The notes under the pieces are model-generated. The model did no database searches. It saw only the letters and a program-made list of their open reading frames with translations, and was not told the DNA's origin. A program made the translations under genes and the position numbers. Positions 52,225 to 61,598 of a stretch of DNA of 64,000 nt are shown here, piece by piece; positions within the stretch are counted from its first letter, which is position 1; each line of letters opens with the position of its first letter. Where the stretch lies: NCBI RefSeq assembly GCF_010731295.1, contig NZ_AP022579.1:5890001-5954000 (forward strand), given 5' to 3'. The DNA comes from Mycolicibacterium boenickei (GTDB lineage: Bacteria; Actinomycetota; Actinomycetes; Mycobacteriales; Mycobacteriaceae).

Positions 52225-52737
52225 ATGACCAACCCTGATGGTCCCGACCTTCAGGCCGTTCCACTGCGCGTGAGCAATTCTCGCACCGCCTTTCAACTCG
52301 ACGAACTGTCGAAGGCGATCATCGAGAAGCTGCAGGCCGACGGCCGCCGTTCGTATGCCGGAATCGGTAAGGCCGTTGGCCTGTCCGAAGCCGCGGTGCG
52401 CCAACGCGTCCAGCGCATGGTCGACGCCGGCGTCATGCAGATCGTCGCGGTGACCGATCCGCTGCAACTCGGGTTCGCCCGACAGGCGATGATCGGCATC
52501 CGCTGCACCGGCGACACCCTGAAGCTGGCAGAGAAGCTCTCCGCCATCGAAGCCGTGGACTACGTCGTGCTGACGGCCGGATCCTTCGACGCCATCTGCG
52601 AGGTGGTCTGCGAAGACGACGACAGCTTGCTCGAACTACTCAACACGCAGATCCGTTCATTGCCGGGAGTGATAACCACCGAAACCCTCGTCTACCTGAA
52701 ACTCGTCAAACAGCAATACAATTGGGGAACTCGATGA
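52225..52737 (+). CDS. Lrp/AsnC family transcriptional regulator
   Basis: A 170-residue Lrp-type regulator. The HTH at ~30-75 reads SKAIIEKLQADGRRSYAGIGKAVGLSEAAVRQRVQRMVDAG; the RAM ligand domain (~85-165) holds IGIRCTGDTLKLAEKL and the SLPGVITTETLVYLKLVK segment. Its stop overlaps the downstream aminotransferase start (ATGA). The divergent aldehyde dehydrogenase and the phased repeats between them suggest it activates amine catabolism, sensing an amino acid or amine intermediate. Confidence 0.88.
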   Translation: MTNPDGPDLQAVPLRVSNSRTAFQLDELSKAIIEKLQADGRRSYAGIGKAVGLSEAAVRQRVQRMVDAGVMQIVAVTDPLQLGFARQAMIGIRCTGDTLKLAEKLSAIEAVDYVVLTAGSFDAICEVVCEDDDSLLELLNTQIRSLPGVITTETLVYLKLVKQQYNWGTR

Positions 52738-54104
52738 GCGTCACCGAAAAATCCGATCTGGCATCAAAAGCCAACCGCCACCTGTGGGGGCACTTCGCCC
52801 GCCACGGGGAAGGCATCACACCGCCGATCATCACCCGCGGCGAAGGTGTTCACATCTTCGACGACAAGGGCAAGAGTTACATCGACGGCCTGTCCGGCCT
52901 CTTCGTCGTCCAGGTCGGCCACGGCCGCAAGGAACTTGCCGAAGCCGCGGCCAAGCAGGCCGAGAAACTGTCCTTCTTCCCGCTGTGGTCCTACGCCACA
53001 CCGCCGGCCATCGAACTGGCCGAACGCGTCGCCAACTACGCACCGGGCGATCTGAACCGGGTGTTCTTCACCACCGGCGGCGGAGAAGCCGTCGAAAGCG
53101 CGTGGAAACTGGCCAAGCAGTACTTCAAGCTGACCGGAAAACCCGGTAAGCACAAGGTGGTTTCGCGTGCCATCGCCTACCACGGCACCCCGCAGGGCGC
53201 CCTGGCGATCACCGGCATCCCGGCGTTCAAGGCGCCGTTCGAGCCGCTGACTCCCGGCGGTTTCCGCGCACCGAACACCAACTTCTACCGCGCACCCGCC
53301 GAATATGCCCACGATGAAAAGGTTTTCGGCCGCTACTGCGCCGACCGGATCGCCGAGGCCATCGAGTTCGAGGGTCCCGACACCGTGGCCGCGGTGTTCC
53401 TCGAACCGGTACAGAACGCCGGCGGCTGCTTCCCGCCGCCGCCCGGATACTTCGAGCGGGTCCGCGAGATCTGCGACGAGTACGACGTCCTGCTGGTGTC
53501 CGACGAGGTGATCTGCGCGTACGGCCGCATCGGCTCGATGTTCGCCTGCGACGATTTCGGCTACGTGCCCGACATCATCACCAGCGCCAAGGGCCTGACG
53601 TCGGGCTACTCACCGCTGGGCGCGATGGTGGCCAGCGACCGCCTGTTCGAACCGTTCAACGACGGCAAGACCACCTTCGGCCACGGCTACACCTTTGGCG
53701 GCCACCCGGTTTCGGCCGCAGTCGCCATGGCCAACCTCGACATCTTCGAGCGCGAGGGCATCAATGCCCACGTCAAGGAGGCCGCCCCGGCGTTCCGGGC
53801 CACCCTGGAGAAGCTGTACGACCTGCCGATTGTCGGCGATGTCCGCGGTGAGGGCTTCTTCTACGGCATCGAACTGGTCAAGGACAAGGCCACCAAGGAG
53901 ACGTTCAACGACGAAGAGTCCGAGCGTCTGCTGCGTGGGTTCCTGACCCCGGCGCTGTGGGAGGCCGGGCTGTACTGCCGCGCCGACGACCGTGGCGACC
54001 CAGTGATCCAGCTGGCGCCGCCGCTGATCAGCGGGCAGGCCGAGTTCGACGCGATCTACGAAATCCTGCACGGTGTGCTCACCGAGGCGGGAAAGCTGCT
54101 GTAA
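52734..54104 (+). CDS. Class III aminotransferase (putrescine/omega-amino acid:pyruvate type)
   Basis: A 456-residue PLP enzyme of the omega-amino acid aminotransferase group (SpuC/YhxA-like). Segments: SYIDGLSGLFVVQVGHGRKE, FTTGGGEAVESAWKLAKQYF (PLP phosphate), FLEPVQNAGG, LLVSDEVICAYGRIGSMFA (Asp that contacts the pyridine N), and TSAKGLTSGYSPLGAM with the Schiff-base Lys. It probably transfers the amino group of putrescine, spermidine-derived or similar omega-amines to pyruvate, yielding aldehydes for the aldehyde dehydrogenase. Translationally coupled to the Lrp gene. Confidence 0.92.
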   Translation: MSVTEKSDLASKANRHLWGHFARHGEGITPPIITRGEGVHIFDDKGKSYIDGLSGLFVVQVGHGRKELAEAAAKQAEKLSFFPLWSYATPPAIELAERVANYAPGDLNRVFFTTGGGEAVESAWKLAKQYFKLTGKPGKHKVVSRAIAYHGTPQGALAITGIPAFKAPFEPLTPGGFRAPNTNFYRAPAEYAHDEKVFGRYCADRIAEAIEFEGPDTVAAVFLEPVQNAGGCFPPPPGYFERVREICDEYDVLLVSDEVICAYGRIGSMFACDDFGYVPDIITSAKGLTSGYSPLGAMVASDRLFEPFNDGKTTFGHGYTFGGHPVSAAVAMANLDIFEREGINAHVKEAAPAFRATLEKLYDLPIVGDVRGEGFFYGIELVKDKATKETFNDEESERLLRGFLTPALWEAGLYCRADDRGDPVIQLAPPLISGQAEFDAIYEILHGVLTEAGKLL

Positions 54105-54119
54105 TCAGCGCCCGTCGCG

Positions 54120-54176
54120 CGAAACGGTATTCCGGCAGAACGAGTTCGAGTAACCGTCTGCCGGAATACCGTTTCG
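54120..54176. repeat. Perfect 20-bp inverted repeat (terminator or dispersed palindrome)
   Basis: Arm 1 CGAAACGGTATTCCGGCAGA (54120-54139) and arm 2 TCTGCCGGAATACCGTTTCG (54157-54176) are exact reverse complements with a 17-base loop. It lies 15 bases past the aminotransferase stop and ends 16 bases before the SMP-30-like start. A 20-bp perfect stem is unusually long for an ordinary terminator. The loop contains TTCGAGTAA, resembling the loop of the inverted repeat at 39791-39858. Confidence 0.75.
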
Positions 54177-54192
54177 GCGGCAGACTGGCACC

Positions 54193-55191
54193 GTGCCACA
54201 CAAGCCGCCCATCGATCCGGTCCGCTGGACTCCGCCTCCCATCGACCCGCTGCCCGAGTTCGGGCCCGCAGAACTGACCGTCGTGCCGATGCCGGGCGAG
54301 GGACCCGAGGACGTCGTCGCCGACGAATCCGGACAGCTGTGGACCGGGCTGGTGGACGGACGGATCGTACGCGTCTCCCCCGATGGCACCGCTGCCGTCA
54401 TCGCCGATACCGGCGGACGCCCCCTCGGCTTGCACGTGGCACGCGACGGGCGAGTCCTGGTCTGCGACAGCCACCGCGGGCTACTGGCACTGGACCCGAC
54501 CTCCGGCGCACTGTCGACACTCGTCGAATCGATCAACGGGAGACAACTGAAGTTCTGCTCGAACGTCACCGAAACAGCCGACGGAACAATCTATTTCACC
54601 GAGTCAACCAGCCGCTTTCGGTTCGAACACTTCGACGGCGCCATCATGGAGGCCCGCGGCACCGGTGGCCTCTACCGACTGTCCACCGACGGCTCTGTCG
54701 CCACCCTCGTCGAAGGCCTGTACTTCGCCAACGGAGTCACCGTCACCGCCGACGGATCGGCACTGGTGTTCGCCGAAACCCAGGGGCGCCGGTTGTCCAA
54801 GTACTGGCTGACCGGCCCGCAGGCCGGCACCGCAACACCGCTGGCGGTGAATCTGCCCGGCATGCCGGACAACATCTCCACCGGATCGGACGGGCGAATC
54901 TGGGTCGCGATGGTGAGCCCGATCATCCCCGCGGCCGAGCGGCTGGCGCCACTGGCCCCCGCACTGCGCCGGATGCTGTGGCGGCTACCGAAACCCCTGC
55001 TGCCGAAAATCAAGTCCCAGGTGTGGGTGGTGGCGTTCGACGCCGATACCGGACGAGCTGTCAGCGGTATCCAGATGCGGCACAAGGACTTCGGTGTCGT
55101 CACCGGGGTCGTCGAGGCCGATGGTCGGTTGTGGATGTCGAGTATCGAGTTCCCCGCGTTGGCCTACACCGATATCGGGAGCACCTACTGA
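54193..55191 (+). CDS. SMP-30/gluconolactonase/strictosidine synthase-like six-bladed beta-propeller protein
   Basis: A 332-residue protein with repeated propeller strands, e.g. EDVVADESGQLWTGLVDGRI, RPLGLHVARDGRVLVCDSHRG and FCSNVTETADGTIYFTES, the last matching the strictosidine synthase/SMP-30 active-site region. NFATV-type residues appear as YFANGVTVTADGSALVFAET. The C-terminal third has a basic stretch (RRMLWRLPKPLLPKIK). Possible lactonase; no signal peptide seen. GTG start at 54193; ends 7 bases inside the convergent MarR gene. Confidence 0.85.
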   Translation: MPHKPPIDPVRWTPPPIDPLPEFGPAELTVVPMPGEGPEDVVADESGQLWTGLVDGRIVRVSPDGTAAVIADTGGRPLGLHVARDGRVLVCDSHRGLLALDPTSGALSTLVESINGRQLKFCSNVTETADGTIYFTESTSRFRFEHFDGAIMEARGTGGLYRLSTDGSVATLVEGLYFANGVTVTADGSALVFAETQGRRLSKYWLTGPQAGTATPLAVNLPGMPDNISTGSDGRIWVAMVSPIIPAAERLAPLAPALRRMLWRLPKPLLPKIKSQVWVVAFDADTGRAVSGIQMRHKDFGVVTGVVEADGRLWMSSIEFPALAYTDIGSTY

Positions 55192-55658
55192 CGCCGCGGG
55201 CGCCTCAGCGCGTCATTGATCCGTCTGGCGCCTACGCCGATCGCCGTCACCTGGTCGCGGGTCAGGGGCGCCAGATAGTGCCGCCGAACCAGCACCGCGT
55301 AAGTCCGCACCACGGGCGTCAGGTAATCCCGCCCCTGCCTGGTGATCCCGACGACGACGCCTCGACCGTCTTCACGACTCCGGAACCGCCGAACCAGACC
55401 GCGCTCCTCCAACCGGCGTACCTGCCACGTCACCCGGCTGGGTGCGAGAACCAGAGTCTCTGCCAGCACGCCCATCCGGACCCACCGGTGCGAGCCGTTG
55501 TTGAGCAGAATCAACAGATGCACGTCAGGAACCGAGAGATCGTATTGGGCAGTCAACGCGGCGTTGATTTCCCGGTAGAGCAGTTCAGCTGATTCCCCGA
55601 AGCGCTTCCACGTCCGCCACTCGTCGTGGCTGAGATCTTCAACCTCGAATGCCAGCAT
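55185..55658 (-). CDS. MarR family transcriptional regulator (first of a pair)
   Basis: A 157-residue winged-helix protein. N-terminal dimer helix, HTH SRVTWQVRRLEERGLVRRFRSREDGRGVVVGITRQG (~74-110), and a C-terminal helix with HYLAPLTRDQVTAIGVGARR. A good AGGAGAGG site precedes ATG at 55658. It is clearly paralogous to the rightward MarR gene at 56810, and the AraC gene lies between them. Confidence 0.85.
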   Translation of the reverse strand: MLAFEVEDLSHDEWRTWKRFGESAELLYREINAALTAQYDLSVPDVHLLILLNNGSHRWVRMGVLAETLVLAPSRVTWQVRRLEERGLVRRFRSREDGRGVVVGITRQGRDYLTPVVRTYAVLVRRHYLAPLTRDQVTAIGVGARRINDALRRPRRQ

Positions 55659-55764
55659 TGACCCGAACCTCTCCTTCGCCTGACGCACTCGAGATCTCAG
55701 CCCACACAGCGAATCCGGTCTATGCGGATTGGGACAGACCGGTCGCGCCCTACACTGCTGGTTC

Positions 55765-56700
55765 ATGGACGTGCCGGTGGTCCGAACCCGGATCACGCAA
55801 CTCGAGGATCTGAGCGACGCGGTCGCCGACGCTGGCCTCAGCGCGTTCCAGATGTCCCGTGAAGCGCCCAGTGGAAACCTGGTACATGCCGCGCACGACG
55901 GCATCGCGTTCAGTACAGGCCGCTTCGACAGCCGGGTACAGATCCGTGGGCCGCTGTCCGAGGACGCACTGTCGATCGCGGTCGGCCTGCAGATCCCGCC
56001 ACGCAACCGCCTGCTCCTACGAGAGATCGACTCGGGCGTCGTGACGGTGTTTCGCCCCGGTGACGAACAAGAGGCATTTCACGACGTGAACTCGCTCTAC
56101 GCCGTGGTTTCCCTCAGCGAGGAGATGTTGGAACGCGAGGCAGAGCGGCACGGAATGAGACTTTCCCTCAAGACATTTCGGCACACTGCCATCCACCCTC
56201 AGCCGCTGGCCCGGGCACATCTGACCGCGATCTCGTCGTTCCTGACCCGCCTCCATCAGGACGGCAGCCAGACCCAACTTCGCTCCGGCGCATTCGCCGA
56301 CATCGTTACGGCGTTCATCGGCCATTTCACCCAGACGCCAGCCACTCTGCCAGTTCGCCAGCTCCGGCAGCGGCAGCGGATCGTCGAGTTCACCCGGACG
56401 CACATCGACCAGAATCTCGATCGCCGACTGGATATCGAAGGACTCGCCCGGCGGGCAGGCGTGTCCCGGCGGACCCTGGCCCGGTCGTTCGACGAAACGA
56501 TCGGCGAGTCACCGCAGTCGTACATCGCGCGAATGCGCCTGCACCGCATCCGGTCCGACCTGCTCGCGGGCAGCCATCCGGGGATCACGATCGCCGACGT
56601 ATCCAACCGGTGGGGCATCAGCGAACTCGGCCGTATGTCGGCCCGGTACCGCGGCTGGTTCGGCGAACTGCCGTCGCAGACACTGCGCCGGAGTCCATGA
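55765..56700 (+). CDS. AraC family transcriptional regulator
   Basis: A 311-residue AraC-type activator. The N-terminal sensor (~1-190) has no cupin motif I can name. The C-terminal DNA-binding domain (~210-311) holds RLDIEGLARRAGVSRRTLARSFDETIGESPQSYIARMRLHRIRSDLL and the second HTH GITIADVSNRWGISELGRMSARYRGWFGELPSQTLR. ATG at 55765 is chosen; it is divergent from the first MarR gene and followed by the second. Confidence 0.88.
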   Translation: MDVPVVRTRITQLEDLSDAVADAGLSAFQMSREAPSGNLVHAAHDGIAFSTGRFDSRVQIRGPLSEDALSIAVGLQIPPRNRLLLREIDSGVVTVFRPGDEQEAFHDVNSLYAVVSLSEEMLEREAERHGMRLSLKTFRHTAIHPQPLARAHLTAISSFLTRLHQDGSQTQLRSGAFADIVTAFIGHFTQTPATLPVRQLRQRQRIVEFTRTHIDQNLDRRLDIEGLARRAGVSRRTLARSFDETIGESPQSYIARMRLHRIRSDLLAGSHPGITIADVSNRWGISELGRMSARYRGWFGELPSQTLRRSP

Positions 56701-56809
56701 GCAAACCTTTGAGTTGCGCAATTCCCTCGACGAAGAGCGAGAAAACGCCTTATGGTGTGAGGCCTCAAGATCAATACATCAGCCAGGAGTTGCTGCATCT
56801 TGTCGGGAG

Positions 56810-57352
56810 ATGTTTGTGGCGAGCGTTGAAAAGGCGGGCCATGAGGCTCGCAATCGAGTGGGGCGCAACGAGTCTGCAGCTGCGTGGGCAGATGCCGACG
56901 ATCTCGAGAGCCTCAGTTGGCACGTCTATCTGGACACCGCGATCCGCGCGTACCACGCGCTCAACCGGGCGTTGCACACCGCTCACGCGCTGTCGTTGTT
57001 GGACGTCATCCTTCTCGATTTTCTGATGAAGTCCCCTGACGGCACGGCACGCATGGGCGACCTGGCTCAGGCCGTGGTCCTGATGCCGGGACGGGTGACC
57101 CAACAGGTTCGCCGCCTGGAGGCGCAAGGGCTGCTTCGGCGCACCACCAGCGAGCGCGACCGGCGGAGCGTGCTCGCCCAGATCACTCCCGCCGGCCGTT
57201 CTCGAATGCGCCTCGCGCTGCGCACGTACGCGGCCTGGGTTCGGATCCACTACCTCGATCCGCTGTCGCGTCGGCAGTTGACCGCCATCGGCGACAGCTG
57301 CCGGCGGATCAGCACCGGACTCAGAGAATTCGGCATGCCAGGAAGCCAGTAG
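56810..57352 (+). CDS. MarR family transcriptional regulator (second of a pair)
   Basis: A 180-residue MarR-like protein. HTH/wing region MPGRVTQQVRRLEAQGLLRRTTSERDRRSVLAQITPAG (~93-130) and C-terminal IHYLDPLSRRQLTAIGDSCRRIS. Compared with the 55185 gene it shares the RVTxQVRRLExxGL core and the HYLxPLxRxQxTAIG block, so the two are paralogues. ATG at 56810 is used; GTG at 56816 would have a better-spaced GGGAG. Confidence 0.82.
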   Translation: MFVASVEKAGHEARNRVGRNESAAAWADADDLESLSWHVYLDTAIRAYHALNRALHTAHALSLLDVILLDFLMKSPDGTARMGDLAQAVVLMPGRVTQQVRRLEAQGLLRRTTSERDRRSVLAQITPAGRSRMRLALRTYAAWVRIHYLDPLSRRQLTAIGDSCRRISTGLREFGMPGSQ

Positions 57353-57832
57353 CCGCGCACGAAGCGACCACCTGCATTTATTCGCAGGCGCGCCGGCTCA
57401 CGGGGTAGCGACGGTCAAACATGCCAGAGGAAGGTTCGCACCACGGTTGCCACTCCCACTAGCACGGCCCCCAGCTAACGACACCCAAAAACGATCATGA
57501 CTCACCTCGGCGCGCATGCAGTCAACCCACTTGGTGACATATCTCCAGGTAAACAGTCATTGATCGGCCCGGTGGCAAATTTCAACCCTCGATAGAACGA
57601 GTTCTAGAACACGGCACAGTAGTTGCGTTCTTAAATATCGGCCGAACGGTTTCTCATTGCTGACGCTCGCGTAGATCTGCCCTGATCAGCGGGATCTGCG
57701 CACACGGAGGCTTGCCGCGCGCCGCCACGTGGCGACAGGTTGGAAAGTAGCCATGAATTCATGCGGTTTCATCAGGTTCCTCTCAGGTACGTTCTGCGTG
57801 TCCAAGATCACACCTTCGAAGGAGGTGGCCCC
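57353..57832. other. Intergenic region upstream of the GjpA-like gene
   Basis: 480 bases without a convincing gene, less GC-rich than its flanks (e.g. 57590-57660). It holds a KstR-type operator (57593-57606), a likely promoter segment TAAATATC near 57634-57641, and the strong ribosome site AAGGAGGTGG just before 57833. Nothing else is recognised. Confidence 0.5.
57593..57606. promoter_or_regulatory. KstR-type operator (TnnAACnnGTTnnA)
   Basis: TAGAAC-GA-GTTCTA is a perfect 6-base inverted repeat that fits the KstR consensus TnnAACnnGTTnnA at every fixed position. KstR represses cholesterol-catabolism genes in mycobacteria. It lies ~227 bases upstream of the GjpA-like gene and is the only such match I noticed in the intergenic regions. 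Confidence 0.6.
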
Positions 57833-59083
57833 ATGCACGTAGCCGCACGGTCCTATCTGACGACCGGCGCCGCGCTCGTCGGCGCCGGAGCCATAGCGGT
57901 ATCGCCGCTTGCACCTGTTTCGCCTGCAGTGCCGGAAATGTTCACCCCGACAACGCAATCCACCGCTGTCGACCTCACCGCCGCGGCCAATCCGATCGTG
58001 GCATGGTCCACAGTCCTCACGGAGGCTTTCGGCAACACGGCCCGGATCGCCGACGCTCTCGTCAGTGACCCGGCGCCCATCCTCCGCCAGGTGATCACCA
58101 ACGACATCGGTTACGCCACGCTTGTGGGGACCGCGCTGGCAGGCGCCGTGTCAGGGCTGGCCACCGGTCTCACCACCGCCCTTCCCGCGGCGCTCCAGAC
58201 GGTGGTCGATGACATCAACGCGGGTGACTACCAGCAGGCCGGGCTTGACGCCATGAACGTCATCTATTCGGTTGTCCCAGCCGCATTCGCGTTGCTGGGA
58301 CTGGCGTCGATCGCCCCCACGATCACCCAGAACCTCGCCGATGCCACCCAAGCCGCGGTGGGCGGCGTGGTGGGCGGGTTCGTTCCCCTCCTCGGCACTA
58401 TCCAGGGCACGCTCGCCGCGGTCGGGGTCACCGCCCAGTCTGTGGCCGATTCCTTGGAGAGCGGCGATATCGCGGACGCTGTCCTACACCTCGTGAACAC
58501 ACCGGCGACATTGACCGGCGCCGTACTCAACGGCTACACGTACGAGTTCTACGGGTCACCGACGACATCCTGGGGCCTGCTCTCGTATGACCCAGCGGCG
58601 TTCAAGGCCGGCAGCATTCCCGCCTTCCTGGTCAACCTCCCGCGCGCAGTCAGGGACGCGATCAAGCCTGCCTCCACCCTGGCGGCCGCGTCCGGCGACG
58701 CCGTGACCCTCGACGTCGCAGCCGACCCGGCGGCCGAGAAAGCCGTGGCGCCAACTGAACTCGCGGAAGCTGAGCAGGCTCCCGTGGCCGAAGAAACGCC
58801 GGCGCCGGCAGCGCGCCAACTGGTACGCGGCGGGCCGGTCGGAACGCCGGGTGAGGGTGCGGCAACCGGCACTCCGCCCGGCGCCCAGCAGGCTCAGGCG
58901 GCGGTGAAGAAGGTCGCCACCTCGGTATCCGACACGGTGGACTCCGCTGTCTCGAAGCTGAAGAAGGGTTTCAAGAACGGCTTCACGAAGCCCGCCAAGG
59001 CAGGCAAGCACGCCAAGACGGTGAAGGCCGAAAAGTCGGACAACGCTTCCAACAGTGCGGGGGGTGGAGATAGCGCCAGCTGA
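57833..59083 (+). CDS. Exported GjpA-like putative outer-membrane/cell-envelope protein
   Basis: A 416-residue protein resembling mycobacterial proteins annotated as 'outer membrane porin GjpA'. N-terminal hydrophobic segment YLTTGAALVGAGAIAVSPLAP (~8-28) acts as a signal or anchor; a ~220-residue Ala/Gly/Val/Thr-rich middle contains YEFYGSPTTSWGLLSYDPAAF (~241-261). A Pro/Glu-rich linker follows, and a Lys/Ala-rich C-terminal tail of ~60 residues ends in Ser/Gly. GAAGGAGGTGG is an unusually strong ribosome site. A KstR-type box upstream suggests regulation by cholesterol status. Pore function is unproven. Confidence 0.68.
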   Translation: MHVAARSYLTTGAALVGAGAIAVSPLAPVSPAVPEMFTPTTQSTAVDLTAAANPIVAWSTVLTEAFGNTARIADALVSDPAPILRQVITNDIGYATLVGTALAGAVSGLATGLTTALPAALQTVVDDINAGDYQQAGLDAMNVIYSVVPAAFALLGLASIAPTITQNLADATQAAVGGVVGGFVPLLGTIQGTLAAVGVTAQSVADSLESGDIADAVLHLVNTPATLTGAVLNGYTYEFYGSPTTSWGLLSYDPAAFKAGSIPAFLVNLPRAVRDAIKPASTLAAASGDAVTLDVAADPAAEKAVAPTELAEAEQAPVAEETPAPAARQLVRGGPVGTPGEGAATGTPPGAQQAQAAVKKVATSVSDTVDSAVSKLKKGFKNGFTKPAKAGKHAKTVKAEKSDNASNSAGGGDSAS

Positions 59084-59095
59084 TCCTTCACCTCC

Positions 59096-59127
59096 GGTCG
59101 GCCCCCTTTCCTCCAAGGGGGCCGACC
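59096..59127 (+). terminator. Hairpin terminator after the GjpA-like gene
   Basis: GGTCGGCCCCCTT (59096-59108) and AAGGGGGCCGACC (59115-59127) are perfect 13-base arms around a 6-base loop. It lies 12 bases beyond the stop codon. No T-run. Confidence 0.8.
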
Positions 59128-59360
59128 CATGTGTCCGGCCATAACGTTGACAGCTGGTTTATCGTTTGTGCAGGGGGACGGCTCCTTCGGTGGTGTGATC
59201 TTGGACAATCGCGCTTAACGGCTTGGTTCCGTCCCCCGCCCCATGCCTTGAACATGATCCTGGCTGCCCCACGCCCAAGATCACATTTGCCACAGAAACC
59301 ACACCAGTCACAGCGTGGCTACGCGGAATCGCGCCGTCGCTCGCCTAATCTGCGCAGACG

Positions 59361-60590
59361 ATGGCTACCCAGCGAAGGCTCCCGACACGTGCGCTGAAGC
59401 GCGGATTTTCGGCACTCGCGGCCCTGGCGATGCTGGCCGGGCCGACCGTCCTGTGCGCACCCACGGCCGCCGCCGACCCGGCGCCGGAGTGCCCCTACAA
59501 GGTGACGACGCCCCCTGCAGTGGATGCCTCGGAAGCACCCAAGCCCGGCGACGTAGCTCCCGGACCGCTGCCGGTGCCTGCGAAGACGATTGGCGGCGAA
59601 GCGCTCTCAGGTTGCGGAGTGATCACCGCAGCGAACACCCCGCCGCTGCCCAACGACGTCTCCGCCGAGGCCTGGCTGGTGGCCGACTTGGACAGTGGCG
59701 ACATCATCGCCGCCAAGGATCCGCACGGGCGCCACCGTCCGGCCAGCATCATCAAGGTTCTGGTCGCCACCGCCGCCCTCAACGAACTCAACCTCAACAA
59801 GTTGGTGGCGGGCACCCAGGAAGACGCCAACTCCGAGGGCACCCGCGTCGGCGTCGGCCCCGGCGGCCAGTACACGATCAACGACCTGCTGCACGGTCTG
59901 CTGATGCACTCCGGCAACGACGCTGCGCACGCACTGGCGGTTCAACTGGGCGGCATGGACCCCGCCCTGCAGAAGCTGAACATCCTCGCCGGCAAGCTCG
60001 GTGGCCGTGACACCCGGGCCGCCACTCCTTCGGGCCTCGACGGCCCTGGCATGAGCACCTCGGCCTACGACATCGGGCTCTTCTACCGCTACGCCTGGCA
60101 GAACCCGGCTTTCGCCGACATCGTCGCCACTCAGACCTACGACTTCCCGGGCCGAGACGGCAATCCGTCCTACCCGGTGGAGAACGACAACAAGCTGCTC
60201 TACAACTACCCGGGCGCGATGGGTGGCAAGACCGGATACACCGACGACGCGGGACAGACCTTCGTCGGCGCGGCCAACCGTGACGGCCGGCGCCTGGTGG
60301 CCATCCTGATGAAGGGCACCCGCGTGCCTATCGCGCCGTGGGAACAGGCGGCACACCTGCTGGACTACGGGTTCGCCACTCCGCCGGGAACGAAGGTCGG
60401 CACGCTGGTCGACCCGGATCCGTCCCTGGTCACGCCGAAGGCCGACGAGCCGACCGCAGCCCAGGCGGCTTCAGTACTGCCGCCTGCGGATTCACTGCCG
60501 GTCCGGGTGGGCGTGGCCGTCGTCGGCGCCGTGATCGTGTTTCTGTTGATCATGGGTGCGCGTTCGCTGAATCGTCGCCCCGCTCGCTGA
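59361..60590 (+). CDS. dacB1: D-alanyl-D-alanine carboxypeptidase (penicillin-binding protein)
   Basis: A 409-residue PBP5-class DD-carboxypeptidase that trims the peptidoglycan pentapeptide. N-terminal signal peptide (~13-37, [18 protein letters not shown]). Active-site motifs: SIIK (SxxK) in [13 protein letters not shown] in [11 protein letters not shown], and KTG in [18 protein letters not shown]-terminal transmembrane helix (~380-402) anchors it. It matches Rv3330. ATG at 59361. The ~230 bases upstream hold no other gene. Confidence 0.93.
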   Translation: MATQRRLPTRALKRGFSALAALAMLAGPTVLCAPTAAADPAPECPYKVTTPPAVDASEAPKPGDVAPGPLPVPAKTIGGEALSGCGVITAANTPPLPNDVSAEAWLVADLDSGDIIAAKDPHGRHRPASIIKVLVATAALNELNLNKLVAGTQEDANSEGTRVGVGPGGQYTINDLLHGLLMHSGNDAAHALAVQLGGMDPALQKLNILAGKLGGRDTRAATPSGLDGPGMSTSAYDIGLFYRYAWQNPAFADIVATQTYDFPGRDGNPSYPVENDNKLLYNYPGAMGGKTGYTDDAGQTFVGAANRDGRRLVAILMKGTRVPIAPWEQAAHLLDYGFATPPGTKVGTLVDPDPSLVTPKADEPTAAQAASVLPPADSLPVRVGVAVVGAVIVFLLIMGARSLNRRPAR

Positions 60591-60669
60591 TTCTCAGCTG
60601 TCGATACGCCTTCTGCCAGCCGGTATGCACCGTGGACAGGAGGTCCGTGGCATCCCCTTGCCATCTTCT

Positions 60670-60681
60670 GACCGATCGGTC
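60670..60681. promoter_or_regulatory. TetR operator palindrome
   Basis: GACCGATCGGTC is a perfect 12-base palindrome ending 12 bases before the TetR ATG at 60694. It should control the whole TetR-AtpE paralogue-glycosyltransferase transcript. Confidence 0.65.
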
Positions 60682-60693
60682 TAATCTCGGACC

Positions 60694-61598
<905 letters not shown>

